Shown piece by piece: positions 1 through 10,180 of a stretch of DNA of 64,000 bases. Made by a program: the position numbers and the translations under genes. The DNA is from Allium sativum (lineage: Eukaryota > Streptophyta > Magnoliopsida > Asparagales > Amaryllidaceae): positions 35,828,501-35,892,500 of the forward strand of contig CM060923.1 of assembly GCA_030737875.1 (NCBI GenBank), read 5' to 3'. The notes below the pieces were generated by a model. It did no database searches and was not told the DNA's origin. It was given only the letters and a program-made list of their open reading frames with translations. Position 1 is the stretch's first letter, and each line of letters begins with the position of its first letter.

Positions 1-1812
1 TGGGAAGGTTAAATATTTTGATTTCGTGTTGTAGTCTTAAATTGAATCTTCGTTTGAATTGCTACATACTATTTTGTAAGAACTTTAAAAGAAATTAAGA
101 AAAAAACAATAAGAAAACAACTTATTTGATTACATTTTGGCCATATATTTTACCCACATTTTGTTGCATTGTCCTCATTTACTATGAAAAGAAACGTACG
201 CCTCATGCTTCTTATTCTTACGCCAACCTCCTATCTTCTCTTATTTATTAAATACATAAATATGTTAATTAAACTACTAATCATGTTTGATAGTCTTTTA
301 ATATTTTATACTTCATTAGAACTCATGAGATAATAGTTGAAAATTTGATAATTTAGAATTCGTAAAGCATAGCAGAAAATGAATAATCATTGTTTATCTA
401 CTCCAAGATAATAAATTCGATTTAATTCGTTCATGTGCATGCTTATCATGTCGATTACCAATTTACAAGATAATTACTATTTGAACTACGATGCAATGAT
501 GTCATTCAGTACATAATTGTTTGTTTAGGAGCTCTAGCATGATCAGTACTACATGGAGTATAGTTTTGAAAGAAATAAATGATGCAAAATTAAATCCTAC
601 AAAAACCCAAATTCTAGGTTCTTAATTTCTTTGATTGCATTGATCCATTTTTCCTCATTAGATAAGTTGTCTTCCACATTATGTTTTAACACAAATGCAT
701 TTGATAAACCAACTTTCATCTTATCAAGCTATAAGGGAAATCAAGATGGTTTTAGATAGGAAAGATGATCTTTATGTAATGCAACTCATAATGAATTTAT
801 GCACTTCCAAACTGTAAATATATATAAATGCAATATGTATAGTGACATCATAACTATGGTTATTATATATTTAATTTACGAATCCTTTAATAATTACTCA
901 ATATATGTTCATGTATATACATATTGTATGATATGTAAATTTTGTTTTTTAAAACAAAACCAGAAGAGAAATAATATTTAAGAAGGAAGTGGATACTTTC
1001 CATTTGTGTTCCTTAATACATTGAAGTAAATAATTTGTTAACTTACATTTTACCTTTCCACTTATACTTTCATGTTAGTTCAGTATGTTTTCGTGGTTCT
1101 CATGACTGTTTTGATTAATTTTTGGATTACTGGATTTTGTGATCAATAATATTCTTTTCATCATAGCTATTTTTATGATAACAAAATTTAAGAACACAAT
1201 GAATACGCTGGGTTTTGTGTGTGCATATGTACATGTTTTTGTGCACTTAAAAAATCTAATTCATGTTTTTTTTTGTACACCTCTAATGGTCGTAATTTCG
1301 GCAATTAGTTAGGCAATTATGTTTTATTTATTCTACCCTTTCATTAATTTTACCAGGAGGATAAGACTTGAAAATTTGATTTCTATTTTACTCTATGGTT
1401 GGCAAGAGATGATGTTTATATCTTGGTTTGAAAAGAAATGTGTCAACTGAAATGTTAGAGAAAAAGTTAAACCAAGTGGGTGCCAACGTCTCACACACAT
1501 TATTTTCACAAGATGTCTCCGCCTTTATCACGGTTCATGTCTTTTCCCTCTATTTCTTTTTTTGAAGTTTTTTTCAACATTGTTACTTTATCGATGCTGG
1601 AAATGGGTATACCGAGATTCATATTCCATTGTATCCTAATCGTCTCTCTGGAAGGTTGGAGTGATTAAGGCACTATTGAATCTCATTGTCCACGAAGAAA
1701 GGTATGTTAGTTTATTCTGTAATTTCCCTTTTTTTTTAATTTCGTAGGTTACGGATTTGAGTTGTACAATTTGTTTGCGTTGGCAAATGGTATTTTAACT
1801 AATTCTCTCCAG
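1..1812. other. AT-rich intergenic DNA, no gene recognised
   Basis: The stretch is AT-rich and lacks any long open frame, tRNA-like sequence or terminal repeat that I recognise. A short open segment at about 1655-1701 ends in a good donor (GGTATGT) and its phase fits the exon-like block at 1813, so it may be a further exon, but this is weak. Otherwise I see nothing here. Confidence 0.5.
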
Positions 1813-1875
1813 CCTACTGATGTTACAGTCGTATTCGGTCTACAGATTTGGGTTATTTCTTGCAATTATGGATGG
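1813..1875 (+). pseudogene. Exon-like block upstream of element A
   Basis: This 63-base block follows a pyrimidine-rich acceptor (TTCTCTCCAG) and is followed by a consensus donor (GGTAAGT). It is open in the phase that joins exactly to the next acceptor-bounded block at 2081. The predicted 21-residue peptide is hydrophobic and aromatic (LLMLQSYSVYRFGLFLAIMDG, shown here in full because it is short). I do not recognise the protein. The match of phase and splice sites suggests an old gene remnant rather than chance, but the block is too short to be sure. Confidence 0.3.
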
Positions 1876-2080
1876 GTAAGTCTGTAGATATGATGATGTC
1901 AACAGATGTATGTTTCCATGAAAGCTTCGTATTAACATCAAGTATATATAAACAGATGCATGTTACTATGAAGACATATAGTCTCTTGGTGGATTACGTT
2001 TGTACAAAAGCTTCTACCCAGCATTTCAATTTCAGTTCCTTTGGTCTAAGGTCCATATATTTTTTTCTTACTGCATGCAG

Positions 2081-2093
2081 CGCAAGCTGTAAT
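2081..2093 (+). pseudogene. Start of an exon-like frame interrupted by element A
   Basis: A polypyrimidine stretch and acceptor (TTACTGCATGCAG) precede position 2081. The open frame then reads 13 bases up to the left edge of element A and resumes at 13104 in the same phase once the element and one copy of its 5-bp duplication are removed. The last five bases (GTAAT) are the left target-site duplication. Confidence 0.35.
2089..2093. repeat. Left target-site duplication (GTAAT) of element A
   Basis: GTAAT precedes the TGTAACACCCC terminus and recurs exactly at 13099-13103 after the other terminus. Five bases is the usual Ty3/gypsy duplication length. Confidence 0.95.
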
Positions 2094-4553
2094 TGTAACA
2101 CCCCACGTCCATTAATGTCACTCACAAAGGGAATGCATTAACTTCCATGGAGGTTATAAGTGAATATAGAACAGAAAAATTACAACAAGACAGATAATAA
2201 GTAGTACTTGGAATTCTAAAACTTCATTTTATTGCAGCGGAAACATGTTTATTACATCACAAAACCATTAATCAGAGTCAAGTACATTATCCATATTCAT
2301 AAAACAAAATACATAATCCCATTACACAAATAGCCATTAAAAAGATAACAAGCTGGACTTTACTTCAACGGTCCAAGCTTTCCAAGAGAGAGAAAGCAAT
2401 CCAATCAAACTCCACTAGAGCTGGGCCCAACCTGAGGACCTGGAGGGGGAAAAGGATAGAAATGGAGGGGGTCAGACATAAAGTCTGGAGAGTATGATAA
2501 TTCTAACAATACTATTATCAAAATAACTAGACTAAGGCATAAGCTGGAAGACAAGTAAATGTCTATGAACTATTTGGAAGATAAAGATAGCGTTTAAGAT
2601 AACGTTAAAGATAACGGTAAAGGCACACCTAATTACTAACGAATAATTACTACACTGCACCGCACATTACTACACTGCACCGCACCAGTCACCCTAAAGG
2701 TTGATCCCACTTGCTTCACACAGAAACATATAAATAGCCTTACGTACCCCTAGCTGACTACATAGGTGTCGTCTGCCCCTATCTCCACTAGGTGCACCCC
2801 ACTACCCACTTTTGATCTGCTTCCTACTCGTAGATACCTGTGCTGGCCCCACAGTGGGGTGTATCACTCCCCTAAAGTGGCAACCCGATACAACTTGAGA
2901 ATGCACGGCTTATACCTACACGATGCAACAACGTCTTACCTACCAGCCCGGGTCCACACACGCATATGAAACCCGTTGGACTTGCGTTGCCACCGCTCCC
3001 CGTTTTGGCCTCTTATAGTCAAACTCAGTATGCGTGTCCCGTCCTCGACTTGGGTCGAGCCCACAAAGATACGTTTGGGATACTGGTTGAAATGGGCCCC
3101 CACAAGCTACCCACCTAAGCTTGTCATTAATATATCCCACTTAACCCTCTTAGTCATGTTCATTTACATGTGTGTTTGGTTAAGTCTTACTAATCGTATT
3201 TCACATGCCGCTAAGGGCACCCACTAGATTCCTCATGCCACCCAAGACACCTACTTAACCCCCATGTCCCACTTTACATGTTTGTCTGGTTAAGTATTTC
3301 TTAATTCATTCAGGCCATAACCTCATAAAGACCTCTCACATTAGACTGGCATTTATGGCAGCTGGATTTGCCGGGCGGGTCCGGGCAGTCTTACACCATA
3401 AAAGAGTCTAACCTCGTGTCTTTACAACTGTTATGCTTTAGTTTAGGCCTAGGACCTCTCACATTGGGCTGACATTTGTGACCACTGGATTTGCCGGGCG
3501 GTTCCGGGTAGGTTTACGTCACAAACGAGTCCAACCTCGTGTCCTAAGCATTGATTGACACTTTCAATCTTTTACCCCAGTTTTAATAATTCCCTATCCA
3601 AATTATTAATTAAGTCCACTTTTATTGATTACCATAATTGACTCAATTATGGTCATCCATTCATGGCATGCAAAATCATATCAACTGCACCCCAACTTCT
3701 TATTATTAAATCCTTAATATTACCCCTACCCCACGTTTATACGTTCGCTTATTCAACGCATAATATAGGCTAGACTTGAATAGTCTAACACATAGCACAA
3801 AGACAAATTAACATATAGACAATTAAAATAAATCTAATCATAATAGGGGTGAAACTTGCATAAACTACACATGTTAAGAATCAAAAGGTGTCAACTTGTT
3901 AAATGTCACAATTTACATGATATGATCATAGCCCAAATCTATACATAAACTTGCATATGGGGTTTTTAGGCAACATAATGATGGTGTGAACTAGCATAGG
4001 ATATCACATATGTCATAGCATAATTCTAGATGTCATAATAGATGTCATGGCATATGTTCATAACTTTTCTAATCAATCTAACTTGCATAAGTGACTTGTC
4101 ATATAGATCAACATAGCCCAAACATAATGATTTAATTAATATGAACTAACTAGCATAGATGGCTTTTTAACATGTATGATTCATCGCAACTTAGTATAGA
4201 AACTTTCAACATACATAACATCATCATAGCATGATTTACAACATATAGGATATCACCACCACATAGCATAGGATTAATAACCTACATGATAACATATACG
4301 ACAATTCACATCATCTACTCATAATCCATTCATGACTTAACCTAATTAAAATGATAATAATCTTGTTAAGACTATCATACTCACAATTTAGAGAAGAAAA
4401 GAGAGTCTTTCTTTGCTTTAGAGTTGATTAGAATTAGAATTGAATTAGCTTTTCTTCCTTCTTAGTTGGCGGCGGCTCCACTAAGTTCCATGGCGGCGGT
4501 ATGACGGTAGCTATTCTATTTTTCTTATGAATTAGGGTGAGAGACTACCTAGG

Positions 4554-4561
4554 TATTTATA
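4554..4561 (-). promoter_or_regulatory. TATA box in 3' LTR of element A
   Basis: Read on the minus strand this is TATAAATA. It lies about 470 bases inside the LTR from its minus-strand start, just downstream of the GTCGAC cluster. It marks the probable U3/R boundary. Confidence 0.55.
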
Positions 4562-4691
4562 GAGTTTAGGGTTTATTTAGACCGTCAGATCAACATAGAA
4601 CTAAACTGAACCGTTAAATTTGCCAACACAGCCCTAAAGACACATCAGCAGCTCAGGATTGGGCTCTGCCCAAACCCTAGCCGCCAGACCC

Positions 4692-4765
4692 AGGTCGACA
4701 CCATAGTCGACCTTGGGGGGGGGGGCAGGTCGACACTAGTGTCGACCCCCTAGTCGACCTGCCTA
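4692..4765. repeat. GTCGAC palindrome cluster in U3
   Basis: GGTCGAC or AGTCGAC motifs recur five times in about 70 bases, arranged partly as inverted repeats around an 11-G run. The same cluster lies at 12759-12835 in the other LTR with one extra unit. Similar palindromic blocks lie at the matching place in the LTRs of elements B and D. Confidence 0.7.
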
Positions 4766-5027
4766 GGCGGGAATTTTCCCGCCCAGCCCGCTTCTGCACT
4801 TTCTGTTTGAATTTTAAATTTTCTGCGAGCTGTTTTGAATTTTCTGAAACTTCCGATGGCCATAACTTCTTCATACGAAGTCCAATTCACGCAAACTCGG
4901 ACTCTATTTCAACCAGAATTCCGAGACGAACACAATGGCGCAACCCGTTTCCCACAATTCTCACGTCTGAGATTAGTTATTCTTTAATTTGTGAATATTA
5001 ATATTAACCGAATTACGGGGTGTTACA

Positions 5028-5040
5028 TTCTCCCCTCCTT
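5028..5040 (-). promoter_or_regulatory. Polypurine tract of element A
   Basis: On the minus strand this reads AAGGAGGGGAGAA, directly abutting the TGTAACACC start of the 3' LTR. It primes plus-strand DNA synthesis in LTR retrotransposons. Its position fixes the element's orientation. Confidence 0.85.
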
Positions 5041-5640
5041 ACAGGATTTCGTCCCGAAATCTTCAAATTAAGAAGAATGTATATCCTAACATCCAAACAA
5101 CCATCTACTCAACCATCAAACACAGGCATCCATTGTCCTTATAGACTTCTAATGCTTTCATGTTTATATGCACAGTGTGTGTATATGTCCATATCTAATG
5201 CAAAATCAGGCGGTCCACTGATTCAGTTGACCTCCTTAATGCAAACCATGATAGTGCCATGCGTCCATTATGTATGCAAAAGTTCCCTAATGCTACATAT
5301 TATCTCTACATGCGTGCACAATCATCACCTGAATGCAGTATCCATATGATAATACGATCATCATACATCCATTTTACTAAATACATCCATTTATATGCAA
5401 TATGCAATATGAAGTGACTGAGCCGATCTAGTGCCTAATAGTGTGTGTATATGCGTCCACGAGCAACCACTAGCAACCACTTGCATCCACTTTGCATCCA
5501 TCATACATAACATGTCTCAAACACATGTTTCAACCATAGGATGATCTTAACTAAAGGTCAAGAATACTAGCGAGAGGATACTCTAAAGGTAAGATAAGTA
5601 CAAGATAAGCGATAAAGGAGAAATTAAAGGACATACCCTC
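5041..5640 (-). other. 3' untranslated region of element A
   Basis: About 600 bases between the end of pol and the polypurine tract. It begins at the LTR side with an 'atttcgtcccgaaatct' inverted-repeat motif also seen beside the polypurine tracts of B, D, E and F. No coding sequence is recognised. Confidence 0.6.
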
Positions 5641-8600
5641 GAAAAGGAAAGGGTATCGTGAACGCATCTTCTCTTCTGTCTCCTAAGTAGCGTTGCTCTC
5701 ATCATCTCCCCATTTTACTTTGACTAGTCTGACCTCTCGATTTCTCAACTTCTTAATCTCTGACCCAAGAATGCGCATAGGAGCTCGTCGAATCGTTGCG
5801 TCACGCTCGATCTCCACCTCTCTAAGCAAGCTCGGCTCTACCACTTCTGCGGTCTCGTGCAAGCACTTCCTCAAATGTGACACATGGAATACGTCGTGTA
5901 CACCACTAAGTTCCTCAGGCAACTCCACTCTATACGCCATCTGTCCAATCTTCTCCTTAATAGGAAACGGCCCTACGAACCTTGGTGCTAACTTCCCAAC
6001 GGACCCAAAGCGAACAACGTTTCGTAATGGAGACACTTTGATAAAGACCATGTTCCCAACATCAAACTCAAGGTCTGTCCTCCTCTTATCCGCATAAGAT
6101 TTCTGTCTATCTTGCGCTGCTTTCATCCTCCTTCGAATCAAGTCGATCTTCTCCGAAGTCTCCCTAATCATATCGGGCCCAAGTAAGATCTTATCCGTAG
6201 ATTCCCACCAACATGTAGGTGAACGACAAGGTCATCCGTAAAGAGCTTCGAATGGTGTCATGCCAATGCTGGACTGAAAGCTGTTATTATATGCGAACTC
6301 TACCAATGGAAGATGCTCTTCCCATGTACCCCCAAAGTCTAGGATACATAGTCTCAAAAGATCCTTTAGAATGCGATTCACCCTCTCGGTTTGGCCGTCC
6401 GTCTGAGGATGATATGCGGTGCTCAAACATAACTGAGTCCCTACCGCCTCTTGTAAGCTTCTCCAAAATTCGCTAGTGAAAATAGGATCGCGGTCGCTCA
6501 CTATGCTAGAAGGAACACCGTGCAAACGAACTATTTCTCGGACGTATACAGAAGCTAACCATGGAGCAGTCCTCTTACTCTTAACGGGAATGAAATGGGC
6601 GCTCTTAGTAAGTCTATCTACTATAACCCAAATCCCCGTATTACCCTTCCTCGATCGCGGTAATCCATCCACAAAATCCATCGAGACGCTTTCCCACTTC
6701 CATAGTGGAACCTCCAATGGGTGAAGTAACCCACCGGGTTTCTTTTGCTCCGCCTTTACTTGTTGGCACACCAAGCATATAGCGACATACTCGGCTACAT
6801 CCCTCTTCATACCGGCCCAAAAGTAAACTCGTCTCATGTCCATGTACATCTTGTCCCCGCCGGGATGAATGGTCATCTTTGAACGATGTGCTTCATCAAG
6901 AATAGTCTTCCTTAGGTCATCGTCTTTTGGTACACAAAGTCTACCGTCCCTACGTAACCAACCCTTATCATCTAGGGTATACCTACAGAGATGGCTTGAT
7001 GACTCCCCTCCTTTGAGCTTTTCTACTAACTCAACCAACTGTGGGTCGTCTCGCTGTGCCTCGCCAATCCGTCCCAAAAGTGTAGGTCTGACCTCCAAGG
7101 ATGCTAGCAAACCGGGTACAAAGTCAACGGAAGGTCTAAAGTCAAACATCGAAATGAATTCTAAGCTTCGCCGCTCAACAAACAAAGGACTTAAGGATAA
7201 TCTTTTTCTACTTAAGGCATCTGCCACTACGTTACCCTTGCCAGGGGTATATGATATCTCGAAGTCGTAGGATGCTAAGAATTCCATCCACCTTTGCTGC
7301 CTTAAGTTCAAGTCCTTCTGAGAGAATAAGTATTTTAGCGATTTGTGGTCAGTGAATAATTCGAATCTTTCGCCAAGAAGAAAATGACGCCAAGACTTAA
7401 GCGCGAAAACAATAGCGGCCAACTCTAGGTCATGTGTAGGGTAATTCTTCTCATGCGCTCTCAACTGCCTTCCACCATAGGCTATTACCCTACCCTCTTG
7501 CATTAGGACTGCGCCTAGTCCTGTCCCACAAGCGTCAGTATAAACAGTAAACGGCTTACTCCCGTCTGGCAATACTAAGACTGGGGCTGAAGTCAAAGCT
7601 CTCTTCAAACGTTGGAACGCATCATCACAATCTACGTCCCACTTGAAGACTAAGTTCTTCTTCGTCAAGCGTGTCAATGGAGCTGATATCTTTGCGAATT
7701 CTTTGATAAACTTCCTATAGTAGCCAGCCAACCCCAAGAAACTTCTCACTTCAGTAGCATTTTTAGGGACCTTCCAATCTTGGATGGCCACCACCTTCGC
7801 GGGATCCATAGCTATCCCTTCCTTGGAAACCACGTGCCCTAGGAATCGTACTTCCTTCCTCCAGAAGTGACACTTAGAAAATTTGTCTTTAAGATTATGC
7901 GCTCGTAGGGTCTCCAACAATTCCCTAAGATGTAGGGCATGCTCTTCTTCATCCTTATAAAAGATCAGGATATCGTCTACAAAGACTACCACGAATTTGT
8001 TAAGGTACTCCCTAAACACCCTACTCATCAAATCAACAAAGTATGCGGGGGCGTTTGTCAAACCGAAGGGCATCACTAGCCATTCATAGAAATCGTCCGG
8101 AGTCCTAAAGGCAGTCTTGTCTATGCTATCCTCAGCCACTCTCAACTGATGGAAACCAGTGGCTAAGTCCAACTGCGAAAACACTGAGGTGCCAACTAAC
8201 CGATCGAAGAGATCGTTAATCCTCGGCAGTGGGTGTCTGTTCTTCTTAGTAAGCTTATTTAGTTCTCTATAGTCCACACAAAGTCTAAGGGACCCATCCG
8301 CCTTCGTGGCAAATACTACTGGAGCACCCCACTCCGATATACTTCGTCTTATGAACCCCTTCGTAAGCAACTCTTTCACTTGCTTATCGAGTTCCCTCCT
8401 TTCACGTGGAGCCATGTGGCATACTGGCAAAGATACTGGTTTCGCATTATCCACAAGATATATTCAAAAATCTATCTCCCGCTTCGGAATCAAGCCCTTC
8501 ACCTCCTCAAACACATCCGAATATTCTCGGACCACTCTAACAGATTGTAGATTTTCCTCAGACGCGTCAAGCGATTCTAAATAACTTAGCATAACGGAAT

Positions 8601-8742
8601 CTATGGGATTACAAAAGATTTCGAGAGCGTTACCAAGGCGAGTCATGAGCCTAACTACTCTCCTTTCACAATCAAGAATGGCCCCATTTCTGGATAACCA
8701 ATCCATTCCTAAAATTAGCCCATAGCCCGTGAAGCCCAACAC
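5638..8742 (-). pseudogene. pol: pol of element A (protease end, RT, RNase H, integrase, chromodomain-like tail), broken
   Basis: The frame starting near 8742 is offset by one base from gag, so a small indel has split a single gag-pol frame inside the protease. Three stops lie in frame: TGA at 8464-8466, TGA at 6232-6234 (family members have Arg after ALYG), and TAG at 5683-5685 (family Trp). In the longest piece (8454-6232, 740 codons) RT has [10 protein letters not shown] (Asp97) and FVDD (158-161); RNase H has YTDACG (Asp307), Glu344 and TDHKSL (Asp369); integrase has the zinc pair His523/His530 with Cys560/Cys563 and the catalytic set Asp593, Asp654, Glu690 (35 residues apart). After the second stop a 160-codon segment ends in a chromodomain-like tail (VRLVKVKW). 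All catalytic residues survive; the damage is only stops and the frameshift. Confidence 0.9.
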
Positions 8743-9971
8743 ATAAGCATCACATTAAACTCAACGCTAAGTATAGAAATTTTCAAATCCAAACATATCA
8801 TGGACAAATGAGCTGAGCCCCCAATTGGATTCGAAACAACTAAGGGATCCTCTACTAAACTGGTGTTTAAGTGCAGTGATTCAACTAATGATGTAGAGAT
8901 AAACGAATGTGATGCGCCCGAATCGAATAAGGTACGGACAGGATGATCAAACAGAAAAACTAAGCTTTCAACAGAAATGGTTCTACCTCGTTCTTGCAGC
9001 GGTGGGACCGTAAGAGCCTGAACTTGTCCCCTTGCCTGCCCTGGTGCCATAAGAGCCTGCACCTGTCCTCCCGAGGTAGCTCCTGCCCTCTGCCCTTTCT
9101 TTGGGCAGTCCTTCACTAGATGTCCTGCTTCGCCACAGTGGAAACAACCAGTCTTCTTTTTCTTTCGGCAATCCTTGCTGAGATGGCCTGGTGTCCCACA
9201 GTTAAAGCATTTCTTCTTTCCCTTGCCGTTATTGTCTTTGCCACCCTTCTTGTTTTGCTGTTGGGGTTTCTTCTGATCCCCTTTCTTCTCGGGTGCCTTA
9301 TCAACTTTAGCGCTTTTCTCCTCGTGCATGAGTGCCATGTCTACAAGCTTCTCAAAGGTGGCCCCCATAGGGATGTGGGTCATAGCCAACCCTTGCAACG
9401 GTTCATTCAACCCATTAACGAACCTCAGGGCCTTCTTCTCCGGCGTGTTCACTAAGTCTAAGCCAAACCTTGCTAACTGATTAAATTTGTTGATATATTC
9501 CTTCACTGATGAGCTTCCTTGCTTCAATGTCAAGAACTTTTCCATATATAGATTTTCTTCTGCCCTTGAGAGAAACTTCGCCTCAAACCTACGCCTAAAA
9601 TCCGCCCAAGAATCAACAGGACGCTCCCCATTAGTGACCTCCCACCAGAACGAGGCCTCTCCCTTCCTCAAACAAGCTGCTAATTTAACTCTCCTCCCTT
9701 TTTCCACTTCAAAGATTTCTAGCAATTCTTCCACCTCCCTAAGCCAATCCCTAGCTTCCACGAACGTTTCTGACCCTTGAAAGGGTTTTCCACCCATAGC
9801 CTTAAATTCCTTGCACGTCTTTGCAAAAGTATCTATGCGAGGAGGAGGAGGAATGGGTGCAACTGGTGGTGGAGGAACATTGGCCGGACCTGCGGCGACC
9901 CTAGCCTCTAACAGCCTCCTATACCATCCTGGTATCGTTACACCGTCAGGTAGGTTAAGATCTTCAACCAT
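8715..9971 (-). CDS. gag: gag with start of protease, element A
   Basis: A 418-codon frame. Residues 45-215 resemble the plant retrotransposon GAG core (WxEV, FRRRFEAKFL, LTLKQGSSSVKEYINKFNQLARFG). Two CCHC zinc knuckles follow at about 255-268 (CFNCGTPGHLSKDC) and 276-289 (CFHCGEAGHLVKDC), within a lysine-rich stretch, and bind nucleic acid in this family. The aspartic protease active site DSGAS is at 350-354. The frame ends 64 residues later at a frameshift, where the pol frame takes over one base off, so protease is split. The start Met lies about 200 bases downstream of the PBS. The N-terminus has a proline-rich segment (residues 32-45). It is the most intact reading frame in the window. 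Confidence 0.9.
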   Translation of the reverse strand: MVEDLNLPDGVTIPGWYRRLLEARVAAGPANVPPPPVAPIPPPPRIDTFAKTCKEFKAMGGKPFQGSETFVEARDWLREVEELLEIFEVEKGRRVKLAACLRKGEASFWWEVTNGERPVDSWADFRRRFEAKFLSRAEENLYMEKFLTLKQGSSSVKEYINKFNQLARFGLDLVNTPEKKALRFVNGLNEPLQGLAMTHIPMGATFEKLVDMALMHEEKSAKVDKAPEKKGDQKKPQQQNKKGGKDNNGKGKKKCFNCGTPGHLSKDCRKKKKTGCFHCGEAGHLVKDCPKKGQRAGATSGGQVQALMAPGQARGQVQALTVPPLQERGRTISVESLVFLFDHPVRTLFDSGASHSFISTSLVESLHLNTSLVEDPLVVSNPIGGSAHLSMICLDLKISILSVEFNVMLMCWASRAMG

Positions 9972-10166
9972 GCTGAAACGAAAAAGGAAAGATTCAAAAT
10001 GGAGAATTCGAAAGATAAAGATATATGGCTATTGGGGATTATATTTTTCTTAAAAACTTTCCACTTTAAATTTCTCATTAAAACATGTTTTTGAAAGCAC
10101 TTCTTCCAAAAATACTTTAGAAAAATAGTTTTTCTAAAAAAAAAATATCTGTTCTGGTAACCTTAA
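9972..10166 (-). other. Leader of element A between PBS and gag
   Basis: A short A/T-rich leader of about 195 bases lies between the primer-binding site and the gag start. It has homopolymer A/T runs near 10015-10150. No gene is recognised. Confidence 0.6.
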
Positions 10167-10178
10167 GCTCTGATACCA
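10167..10178 (-). promoter_or_regulatory. Primer-binding site of element A (initiator tRNA-Met)
   Basis: The minus strand reads TGGTATCAGAGC, two bases from the 5' LTR. It is complementary to the 3' end of plant initiator tRNA-Met, the usual primer for this group. Confidence 0.93.
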
Positions 10179-10180
10179 CG

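Larger units (their letters stand above)
2094..5027 (-). repeat. 3' LTR of element A
   Basis: This 2,934-bp LTR has ends TGTAACACCCC and GGGGTGTTACA, which are inverted repeats of each other. It matches 10181-13098 over its whole length. Differences from the other LTR include a G run of 11 at 4715-4725 against 7, one fewer 'caggtcgacac' unit, and small duplications near 2600 and 4440. It contains two copies of a conserved 'acctctcacatt...cctcgtgtc' block near 3330-3420 and 3450-3545, and a GTCGAC palindrome cluster near 4692-4765. Confidence 0.95.

Noticed and set aside
4715..4725. Run of 11 G as a functional G-tract
   Set aside because: The partner LTR has 7 G at the same place, so slippage or sequencing error is the simpler reading.
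4677..4874. Minus-strand open frame with repeated Val-Asp/Ser-Thr words in element A's LTR (also 12702-12965)
   Set aside because: It is a by-product of the GTCGAC palindrome cluster read in frame and lies entirely in LTR sequence.
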